A stretch of DNA of 64,000 nucleotides from Cytospora piceicola (taxonomy: Eukaryota; Ascomycota; Sordariomycetes; Diaporthales; Cytosporaceae): positions 248,001-312,000 of the forward strand of contig JALQBC010000013.1 of the NCBI GenBank assembly GCA_023375675.1, in the 5' to 3' direction. Shown piece by piece: positions 46,801 through 56,660 of this stretch (position 1 is the first letter of the stretch; every line of letters starts with the position of its first letter). The notes below the pieces were generated by a model. The model saw only the letters and a program-made list of their open reading frames with translations, made no database searches and was not told where the DNA came from. A program made the position numbers and the translations under genes.

Positions 46801-49800
46801 GAAATTATTAATATAACGTAAATATATTTAAAAGTATTAGTTATTACTTACTCGGTAATATAAAGAAGTTTAAAAAATAGTATAAAAGGTAGTAAATAAA
46901 TATATAAAATAAATAGAAAATATAATATATATCTTTATCCGAGGTAATAAGCAATACTAACGTTTAATTAATAGTAAATACGTTTAATTAAGGTTTAATA
47001 TAAAAAAACTAAGTAAAAGTATTATAATTAATATTTAATTAAAGTAATCTATATCTTTTAGCTTAGGTAAATATAGTTATAAAACATAAAGTAATATTAA
47101 ATTATCTTTATTATCCTTTTTATTTTTATTATCTTTATCGTCTTTAATAATAATAGTATTTTCTTTAGTTTTTTTAGCTCTTTTTATATTCTTTTATATA
47201 ATTACCTTTTTCTATATTATTTAAGGCTTAAGTATAATTTTAAGCTTATAGCCTATAATAGTAATATTATTTAATAAGTTTATTATTAACTTATATTAAA
47301 GTATATATTTTTAGGTAATAAGTTTTAATAGCTTTAGTTATCGGTAACGTAATAAACGTAATACTTATAATATATTCTTAAAAGCAGTATAGTCGAAAGA
47401 TAGTAACTTATAAAAAAGATTAAGCGTTATTATAAAACCGTTATAAATATTAACGTCGGATATAAGTTAAAGAATATATCGTATAAAATGCTTAAATATA
47501 ATAATATCGTCGTTATAAAAGGCTATAGCTTTATAAACTCGGTTCTTTATATAGTTTACGTTATAAACTATACGCTATATACTTAAGTAAAGATATTAAA
47601 TACTAAGCTAATAAAATATAATTTATATTAATTTTTATTAAGTAGGTTATATTTAGATATTACTAAATAGCTTAATTAAACGGTAGGTTTTATAAAGTAA
47701 GATACGTTTATAAAAAACGGTAATAAAGTAGTCGGTCGTCTTAACGTTAATACGTTAGCTTATATAGAAATAAACGTTAATAAAACTAAATAAATAATAT
47801 TTTAATATAATAACTAGTATATAACAGTAATAATACTATGTAGCTAGTATTAGTAAAAAAAAAGTAGAAAATAATAATAAATTTAGTAAGATATTTATTT
47901 TATATATATAAAATTAACGGTAAATATATGTAAATAAGGTTATAACTTTATTAAAGACTTTAATTAAGTATAATTAATATTAATTAAGTTAAAGCGATAG
48001 AAATAATAGTAAATAAAATTATATTCGACTAGATATTTTTATAATCGCTATTATTATTACTGTTATCTATATCTATATCTTTTATAGTAAAGTTTTCGAG
48101 ATCGATACTATAGCTATATAGCTTTAATTTAAAATTAACTTAGCTTTTTTTAAGTATTTCTAATAGCTTTAACTTCGGTTTTTATCTTATATTTTTATAT
48201 ACTATTAACTTATCCTATAAGTATAAATACTTATTAAGCTCCGGGGTATTAACGTTTTTAAGTCTTATTTCTTTATAGTCTTTTATTATATTATAATAAA
48301 GGCCTTTTATCTTTAGTATTAAATAACTATTAAGATCTGTTTTATTTATTTTTAATATCTTTTATATTATCTTTTAGTTAGCGTTATTAAATAATATATT
48401 ATATTAAATAACCTTTTTTATAGTCGGCTATCGTTAAAGATTAATAGGTTTACTAATATAAACGTGTTTCTGTTTATTTTATTATTTAATTTAATATCTA
48501 TTTTACTCTTTTATAAATCTAAATATTTTAAATCGGATTTATAATATAAAGATATATAGAAAGGTAATACAGTCCGGTATCCGCCTTTTAGCCTATAAGT
48601 CTTTTTTCTTAAGCTATATAAAGTACCTTTATAGTAAATAATATTAGTTATATTTAATCTTTATTAATTAAGTTTAATTAAGGGTAAGGAGGTGAAAATA
48701 TATATACTTACTAAAAAAGAAAGCGGCTTTTATTAATTTATATTTAGTATAACTCGATATATTAGTTAGCTATACTTTTACTATATATAAAAACGTTTTT
48801 AAACGTAAGTAGATATTCTTTTTTAAATAATAGAAAATATTCGTTAAACTAATTTAAAGTTAAAATAAGTCGTTTAGTTTTATAAAAAGTTACTATCGAT
48901 AATATAATAATAATATTACCGGTATTATTCTTAGTAGGTTTAATAGATCTCTTTTCTTTTATACGTATCGAGAGAAAGTAATAGATTATCGTTATAATAC
49001 TTACCTTTATACTATAGTCGACGCAAAAGACTATTAGTATTACGTTTTATTTTTAGATAACGTTTATATATTAAGTAAATATACTACGTTAAATTAAAGC
49101 TAAGTTCCCGATATAAATTTATAATATATACTATAAGTAAACGTTAATCTTAATATAAATTTTAAAGTTAAACTAGTTTAGCTTATAGTAGCTATTTATA
49201 TACTATATATAGTTAAACTTTAATATTATAAAACCGTCTTTTCTTTTATAAAGATTTTTCTATATTACTTTTACCGGTATTAAGAACTTCTTTATATATA
49301 CGTTTTAGCTAATATAACGTAAGATATTAAGCTTACTTTTATAACAGATATAGTAAAAGATATTATAATAGGTTAAATAAAAAAAGAGATATTATAAGCG
49401 AGATAAACGTTTTATAAATACTATAACTTAATTAACCTATACTTTAATAAGTTTCGGTAGAAGGCGGCGAAATATACTTATTTTTTATTTTAGTTTAGCT
49501 ATACCGGTTATTATAATACGAAAGCTGTTTTAAATAAGTAGATTTAGAAGGTTAAGATTATTAAGGTTATTTTAGTTATAATAGTAAAGTTTTAATTAGT
49601 ATTATAAAGCAGGTAAGTTTTTAAAATAAAAACGACGGAAAGGTATACTTTAAAGCTTAAAACGTTATTAAATAATCTTATAAAAAGCTATTATATTAAA
49701 GCGGTCTTTTAGGTTATTTATAATTATAGTAATAAACGTTATATCGGTATAAGACTTTATAATAAACTATTTATAAAGCTTAAGCTTTATAGTAGTACTT

Positions 49801-51259
49801 ATAGTTATTAGTAAAAAGTTAGTATAGCTATATAATTTAAAAGGTATATAAAAATATTAATTTTTATAAATTTTATAGTTTTTATATTAATAGCGTATAA
49901 TTTTTACTATTTAAGCCTTATTACAGTTTATTATATATAATAAAGGTTTATTATATATTATTAAGGTTTAAAAAACGTTAATAGCTTTTTTTAAATTATT
50001 AGTATATACTTAAACTTTATTAAAATATAAACTTAATATTTTTATATTTTATAACTTTACTTTATTTATTAAGTTTATATTCTTATATTCTTACTAATCT
50101 TTATATTTAAAAAAACCTACTATCTGTTTATATTTATATTCTTTATTATATTATAATCTTATTCTGTTTTAAGTCTTTTACTTTTACTTTTACTTTAAGT
50201 TTTTTTAAGAATTTCCGTTTTAATACTTTTAAGCTATCGGTTTTAAAGCTTTAGCTTACTTATACTTATAGTCTTATAAGTTTTTATATTAAATCCGATA
50301 AACTAACCTTTTTTTTTTAGCTTATTTTAATTTTTTTATTACTTTTAATTAGCTTTAACCGTTTTTTATTTTTTTAAATAATAAACTTACTTTTATAAAA
50401 GGAATATTTACTATTTTTATTAAAGTAATAACAGTTAGTATATCTTTTATTATATATATCCGGGCTTAAGTAGATATACTCTTTACTTAATCTTTTATTA
50501 TTAATATATCGATATATACTATAGTCTATTTAATATTATTTAAAGTATAGTTTAATTATAGATATTTTATACTTAGGTAGTTTAAAAAGATAGCTTGTTT
50601 ATACTATCTACTAATAAAGCTTTTTTACTTTAAAGTCTGTTTAAACTTACTCTTTAGTTTTATAATTTTAAACTCCTTTAAGCTTAACGTTACGAATTAC
50701 CTTTTTCTATAGAAAAAAATTAATTATTTAGTAAATAAAAGATAAACTTAAAAATAAATACTTTATTAGTAATAATAATATTAATAACTATAAGAACCTT
50801 ACTTTTATAAAGCTTATTAATAATATAAATAATTAAATTTCGGTTATTATTATAATCTTTTAGCTTCTTAATAAAGCCTGTAATAGGCTTTTTACTAATA
50901 TTAAAGCTTATTAAGGCTAGCTTTCTTATAATAGAGTAAGAATTTAAAATAGCGATAATTAAAAAAAAAGGTAAGTAGAATATATATAATATAAATATTA
51001 TATACTTAATGTTAGTTAAGCTTAATTTACTTTAATTAATAATAGGTAAAGTAGGTTAAGAGTTAATAAGTTTATTAAATTCGGTTTAAAGAATATTTTA
51101 TAGTATAAAAGTTTTAAAAGAGGGAAAGTATAGTAGCGGGGAGTTATAAGGCGAAGGGTGTAGCTATAAGCTTTAACTTAAGGGGTACGGTACTTAAAAT
51201 TTTTTTATTAAAAGTGCCTTCGACGGCCGTTATCCCTAAGACCCCTGTAGGACACCGTA
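43803..51259. mobile_element. 7.46-kb DNA transposon-like element with 52-bp TIRs, heavily RIP-mutated
   Basis: The ends 43803-43854 and 51208-51259 are inverted repeats that both begin TACGGTGTCC and share TCTTAGGGATAACGGCCGTC, with 2 mismatches in 52 positions, both transitions. The 6 bp ATTACG lies directly outside each end (43797-43802 and 51260-51265), which looks like a target-site duplication. The inside is extremely AT-rich with almost no CpA or TpG, and no frame of any length survives, so the encoded transposase and superfamily cannot be read. If the TA inside each end is counted as target instead, a TA-target (Tc1/mariner-like) reading is possible, though the length is large for that group. 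Nested insertions are also possible. Confidence 0.85.
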
Positions 51260-51437
51260 ATTACGGGTATTACGGTCTTTACCTAATCCCGCTACTTCCG
51301 GCTATACTAAAGATTGAAAAGTGGATATTGGTCGCCGACTCGACTCGTTGTGATATCATGGACTTGCAAGATTCACGTCCCTTCAGAGAAATCTTAGATA
51401 TCATACTACCAGTTCAAAACATCATTCCAAGAACAAA

Positions 51438-52511
51438 ATGGCTGAAAATCCCGTCATCCAAGTGCTCGAAAAAGACCGCTATTTCACCCAGCATCTTGTC
51501 ACGCTCCCAAATGCTGTCCCTTATCCGCCGCTGGGCCCATCTTCAGTCCGAGTCCGGACTAAGGTGATGTGTCTCACGGCCAATAATATTACCTACGCCA
51601 AGCTTGGATTCCTCCTCAAATGGTGGGATATACACCCTCTTCCATCGTCAACACCCGCTCCCTTCGACGATGCGTCCAAGTATGGTCGCACCAACTGCTG
51701 GGGCTTCGCCGAGGTCCTCGAATCAACGCATGCTTCGGTGGAGAAGGGCAGTTACCTTCGGGGTTATCTACCCATCGGGACACTTGCACAAGACCTCGTT
51801 GTGGAAGCGGGCGATGTACCAGGACAAGTCATTGTGAGGAACGAGTACAGACAGGATAGCATGCCGATTTACAACCGCTACGTCGTTCACCCGGCCAGCC
51901 TGTCCTCAGAGATCGAGGCCAAGGCTGACCACGTGGCTTATGATGCCATCATCCGCATCATGTTCGAGACGGCGTACCTCTTGAACCGCTTTGTGTTCAC
52001 GAGTGACCCGTGGGAGACGGTCAACCCGAGAATGGACAACGGACGATGGACTCCGGAGTTGGCTGACGTCAGCGACGCGACGGTCATCTGCCTTGCGCCA
52101 GGCTCGAAGATCGCCCTGTGCCTTGCGCGGGAGTTGAGACATGGCAGGAGCAAGCCTGTTGGGAAAGTCATCGGGGCGGCGAGTGAGCACACTCTTGAGT
52201 TTGTAGCTGGCACTGGGGAGTATGACGAGGTTGTTTCCACGAAGGAGGCACCCGAAAACATTGTGTCTGCTGTCGACAGCGGTAAGAGGATTATCCTGGT
52301 GGATTGTGGCGGCCGCGGTGGCATCGCCGAGAAGTGGGCGGAAACCATCTCGAAGAGTCACAAGAACCTCTTACTTGTACAGGTTGGCGGTGAGATATCC
52401 GAGGCGTCTTCTTCACAAGTGCTGGCTGGTTTGCAGCAAATGCAATTCGCCAAGCCGACATACGAGTCGGTACAGGTTAACGCCAGTGATATCCCTGTCA
52501 AGCGAGAGTAA
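51438..52511 (+). CDS. DUF2855 family protein (oxidoreductase-like)
   Basis: A single open frame of 357 aa with an AAAATGG start context. The N-terminal part (LGPSSVRVRTKVMCLTANNI, TYAKLGFLLKWWDIHPLP) has the GroES/quinone-oxidoreductase-like look of the DUF2855 family. The later part (KRIILVDCGGRGGIAEKWAE) suggests a Rossmann-like fold. No signal peptide or membrane segment. The family's reaction is not established. The gene is intact and of normal GC although RIP blocks lie on both sides. The right TIR of the 7.46-kb element ends 178 bp before the ATG, so only a very short host promoter remains. The 3' flank runs straight into minisatellites. Confidence 0.8.
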   Translation: MAENPVIQVLEKDRYFTQHLVTLPNAVPYPPLGPSSVRVRTKVMCLTANNITYAKLGFLLKWWDIHPLPSSTPAPFDDASKYGRTNCWGFAEVLESTHASVEKGSYLRGYLPIGTLAQDLVVEAGDVPGQVIVRNEYRQDSMPIYNRYVVHPASLSSEIEAKADHVAYDAIIRIMFETAYLLNRFVFTSDPWETVNPRMDNGRWTPELADVSDATVICLAPGSKIALCLARELRHGRSKPVGKVIGAASEHTLEFVAGTGEYDEVVSTKEAPENIVSAVDSGKRIILVDCGGRGGIAEKWAETISKSHKNLLLVQVGGEISEASSSQVLAGLQQMQFAKPTYESVQVNASDIPVKRE

Positions 52512-52554
52512 ATTTTCTCCATTTTCGGCAGGTCTTGACTCCTGAGACACTGTC

Positions 52555-52660
52555 TGATACATGTTTTTGGAGTGCATCTCGAGTATGATACATGTTTTTG
52601 GAGTGTATTTTCGAGTTTAAGACAGTTTCTAGAGTGCATTTTCGAGTGTGATACATGCAT
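52555..52660. repeat. 32-bp direct repeat downstream of DUF2855
   Basis: Three to four units starting with TGATACATGTTTTTGGAGTG; the later ones are diverged. It begins about 45 bp after the stop codon. Confidence 0.85.
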
Positions 52661-52688
52661 CGTGAGGTTTACTCCGACCCTCGAGGCC

Positions 52689-53255
52689 AGCCTTCGAGTC
52701 TGATCGTAGCCATCTCTCTGTCTCTATGTCGCCTTCGAATCTGATCGTGGCCATCTGTCTCCATGTCGCCCTCGACCCTCGACCTTCGAGTCTGATCGTG
52801 GCCATCTGTCTCCATGTCGCCCTCGATTTCGACCCCCAGCCTTCGAGTCTGATCGTGGCCATCTCTCTGTCTCCATGTCGCCCTCGATTTCGACCCCCAG
52901 CCTTCGAGTCTGATCGTGGCCATCTCGAATCTGATCGTGGCCATCTCTGTCTTTATGTCGCCCTCGACCCTCGACCTTCGAATCTGATCGTGGCCATCTC
53001 TTTGTCTCCATGTCGCCTTCGAATCTGATCGTGGCCATCTCTGTTTCCATGTCGCCCTCGACCCTCGTCCTTCGAGTCTGATCGTAGCCAACTCTCTGTC
53101 TCTATGTCGCCCTCGACCCTCGTCCTTCGAGTCTGATCGTAGCCAACTCTCTGTCTCTATGTCGCCCTCGACCCTCGTCCTTCGAGTCTGATCGTAGCCA
53201 ACTCTCTGTCTCTATATCGCCCTCGACCCTCGACCTTTAAGTCTGATCGTCTGGC
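52689..53255. repeat. Variable-length minisatellite (core TTCGAGTCTGATCGTGGCCA)
   Basis: About twelve units of 22 to 61 bp. Each has the core plus a variable number of TCTCTGTCTCCATGTCGCC and CTCGACCCTCGACC blocks. The last three full units are nearly identical 55-mers. Open frames in all directions here are by-products of the repeat and encode no recognised protein. Confidence 0.95.
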
Positions 53256-53356
53256 TTCCGCCACGGCTTCCGCCACGGCTTCCATCACGCCTTCGAGTCC
53301 CTAGCTAATGGTCCTTTGTTCATCTGACCGTAGCCGTATAGGTGGTGTTTCCAGTG

Positions 53357-53830
53357 CCTCTTACGGTCGGTCCGCTACGGAAGATCTACGATAGCTACGA
53401 TACCTCTCACGGTCGGTCCGCTACGGAACACGTAACGTATAGCCACGATGCCTTCACGGTCGGTCCGCTACGGAACACATAACGTATAGCTACGATACCT
53501 CTTACGGTCGGTCTGCCACGGAAGATCTACGATAGCTACGATACCTTTCACAGTCGGTCCGCTACGGAACACGTAACGTATAGCTACAATACCTCTTACA
53601 GTCGGTCCGCCCCGGAAGATCTACGATAGCTACGATACCTTTCACACTCGGTCTGCTACAAAACACGTAACGTATAGCTATAATACCTCTCACGGTCGGC
53701 TTAGGCTACGCCGGATAAGAAAGGCGATACCAGGCCATAATACCTCTTACGGTCGGTCCGCCCCGGAACACATAACGTATAGCTATAATACCTCTTACGG
53801 TCGGTCCGCTACAGAATATATAACTGCCTA
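53357..53830. repeat. 46-48-bp minisatellite with two alternating unit types
   Basis: About ten units share CCTCTTACGGTCGGTCCGCT. One type continues with GGAAGATCTACGATAGCTAC, the other with GGAACACGTAACGTATAGCT. The order is A B B A B A B, then a variant, then B, then a truncated unit. Units become more AT-rich toward the right. Confidence 0.93.
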
Positions 53831-54826
53831 TATAATAACTTTACTTTTACGCCTACTAAGCCTTTTATAACTAACCTTTTAGCTACGATTCCTATATTAC
53901 CTATATCGTATTTTATCGCCGTTTAAAGTATTAAAGTAGCTACTTAAAAACCTAGGTAATTTCGAGTATTTTAACTAACCTCGAGTTAGTACTATTTAGT
54001 ACTAACTACCTTAACACTAAATATTATATATATAGAAAAGGAGTAAGAAATGTTAAATACTTAAAGAAGGCGTATATACCGGCGTAATATTTAATTTATA
54101 ATTTTACCTCGAAAGGCGTATACGCCGGCGTAAACTATAAATAAATAAATAAAAAGCCCTATAAGGTACGTACGCCGGCGTAAAACTAAACACTTAAATT
54201 AAACCTTTATACGAAAACGTCTTATTAAACTAAGTTTAAAAATAAGTTTATAAAAGCGTACTTAGCTATACGTAGCTAAATATAACCTTCGCCTACTAAG
54301 GCGCTTACCCTATTAAAAGCAGACCTTAACGCGAGATCCTCGAGGACTTTACAGATAAGACTATAAAGCATTTTAACCCGTTAAGCCTTAGCTTTACCGG
54401 CTAAAACGTTTATAAGAATACGATAGGCCGGCTTTACTAGGCCGGTAATAACGGTATAGGTATAGCCGCCTCGAGTATAGTAAGCGTAATACGTTCTCGT
54501 ACTTAAAAGACTACCTTCGAAAACGTCGAAATACTATCTTATACTCCGACTAGTTAAAGCCGACCTTATATAACTAATATATAGGTCGGCGCGTAAGCTA
54601 CCTTTAAGCACCTCGAGCTCGAAAAGGTCTTTTTTAGCCTCGTTATTAGCCTTACCTCTAGCTTTTTAAAGACAGGCGGACTAGCGGTAAGTAGCGGCGG
54701 CTATAAGTAAGCCGGGGTTATCGTTGTCGTTATCGTCGTTATCGTCGGACGGGAAGAGAGAAGGGGAGAGCTCGGCTAAACGGCCGCGTATACGGGTAGC
54801 TATATACTAGTTAGTAATATAAGCGA

Positions 54827-54960
54827 TAATACTCGAGATAAGCAGGGAATATAAAGGGCAATAATAATACTCGAGTAAGTAGAGATTATAAAGGGTAATA
54901 ATAATGCTCGAAATAAACAGGGAATATAAAGGGTAGTAATAATACTCGAGTAAGTATAGA
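54827..54960. repeat. 37-bp tandem repeat, about 3.5 copies
   Basis: Units start with ATACTCGAG or a variant at 54829, 54867, 54903 and 54940, each followed by AATATAAAGGG-type sequence. Confidence 0.85.
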
Positions 54961-55349
54961 ACGCGATAGGTAATTTATATAAATAATAAACAATAAAAGG
55001 CGTAACTTACGCGAAAGAGGGCTTAAGCCGCCGATCTTACTCTTATAAGCAGGCTTAAAAGCCGCGCTCTTTAATTATAAAAGTTAGTAATAGCTTTCGA
55101 ATAACAGTAACTAGAATAAAGTAAGTTAATATATACATACTCTTAATACCGCCGGCACGGCTCTTCTTCTTACCTACTAAGTCGTTAATATAAAGGTTAT
55201 AATCGAGCTAAAGAACGTATATACCGGCCTTTATAGCCCGGGCGGCTACGAGTAATTTAGCAGGAGAGGTAAGGGCTATCTTATTTATATATAGTAGTTA
55301 GTTTTATAATTACTTTAATCGAGCTATAGACAGAAAGTATAATACAAAC

Positions 55350-55462
55350 TATTATTATTGTTATTATTATTATTGTTATTGTTGTTATTATTATTATTAT
55401 TATTATTGTTAGTAGTAGTAGTAGTAGTTATAGTAGTAGTAATAGTAGTAATAGTAGTAATA
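55350..55462. repeat. Trinucleotide tract (ATT)n changing to (AGT)n
   Basis: Interrupted ATT/GTT units to about 55,410, then AGT units with ATA interruptions. Confidence 0.9.
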
Positions 55463-55824
55463 AGGATGTTTTTTAAGCTTAACTTTAAAAACGCGTTTAA
55501 AGATACCTAGGTATATATTTATATTAAAATAATAGAAAGCGAAAACGCGCTAATAACAAGAAGTAATTTAATTATATACTATATAAAGTAATTAAGCTTT
55601 TAAAAAGAGCTCCGGCCTTAAAAGTAGCGAGGCCGGCGTAGGCGTTAGTATACCCGGTATATTAAGTATACGAGTACGTACTTTACTTTACTAAAAATAA
55701 GTACGGCAGCTCGAAATAAGCACGGTAGCTCGAGATAAGTACGGTATAGCTTTCGAGCCTTTTAAATAAGAGAGCTTATCTGCGTTATATTACGTAATTA
55801 TATACTTTTAATAGCCCTTTTTAT

Positions 55825-56305
55825 ACCTTAAGTACTAACTACTTAAAAACTTACCTTAAGTATCCTAAGTTACTTTAAGTACCTTAACTCGTTTTAAGTA
55901 TACTAACTACCTTAAGTACCTTAGCTCGCCTTAAGTATACTAACTACCTTAAGTATCGTAACTCGCCTTAAGTATCTTAACTCGTCTTAAGTATCTTAAC
56001 TCTACCTTAAGTATACTAACTCGCCTTAAGTATTTTAACTCGCCTTAAGTATCTTAACTCGCTTTAAGTATCTTAACTTACCTTAAGTATATTAACTCGC
56101 CTTAAGTATACTAACCCGCCTTAAGTATACTAACTCGTTTTAAGTATCTTAACTCGCTTTAAATATTTTAACTTTACTTTAAGCATACTAACTTACTTTA
56201 AGCACCCTAACTCGCCTTAAACACCTTAACTCGCTTTAAGCATCGTAACTTACCTTAAGTATACTAACTCGCTTTAAGTATATTAACTTACTTTAGGTAT
56301 CCTAG
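55825..56305. repeat. 19-bp satellite-like array (CCTTAAGTATCTTAACTCG)
   Basis: About 25 head-to-tail units with the core CTTAAGTA and variable ACT/CTT/CGT centres. Nearly free of CpA/TpG. Confidence 0.93.
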
Positions 56306-56396
56306 TTAGTAATAAATAACTTAGTCGCTTAAGGTTAGTTAGAATATATAAGGTATAGTTAAAAGGCTCGAAACTAGTTTATAATTAGTATTAAAA

Positions 56397-56660
56397 GGTG
56401 TTAACTCGAAGGTAGCTAAGATGCTTAAAGAGTAGTTAGAAGGCTTAAAACTAATATTAAAAGGTATTAACTTAAAGGTAGCTAAGATGCTTAAAAAGTA
56501 GTTAAAAGGCTCGAAACTAGTACTAAAAGGTATTAACTTAAAGGCAGCTAAGATGTTTAAAAAGTAGTTAAAAGGCTCGAAACTAGTATTAAAAGGTATT
56601 AACTTAAAGGTAGCTAAGATACTTAAAGAGTAGTTAAAAGGCTCGATACTAGTTTATAAT
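56397..56660. repeat. 66-bp tandem repeat, four copies
   Basis: Units start at 56397, 56463, 56529 and 56595 with GGTATTAACTTAAAGGTAGC or a close variant. Partial units flank both sides. Confidence 0.93.

Noticed and set aside
52629..53091. Overlapping open frames of 77-140 codons on both strands (MATIRLEGRGSRATW type)
   Set aside because: They are products of the minisatellite: every frame is open because the unit lacks stops. No start context or domain.
55825..56305. Short regular repeats resembling a CRISPR array
   Set aside because: Units are head to tail without unique spacers, and this is a fungal nuclear sequence.
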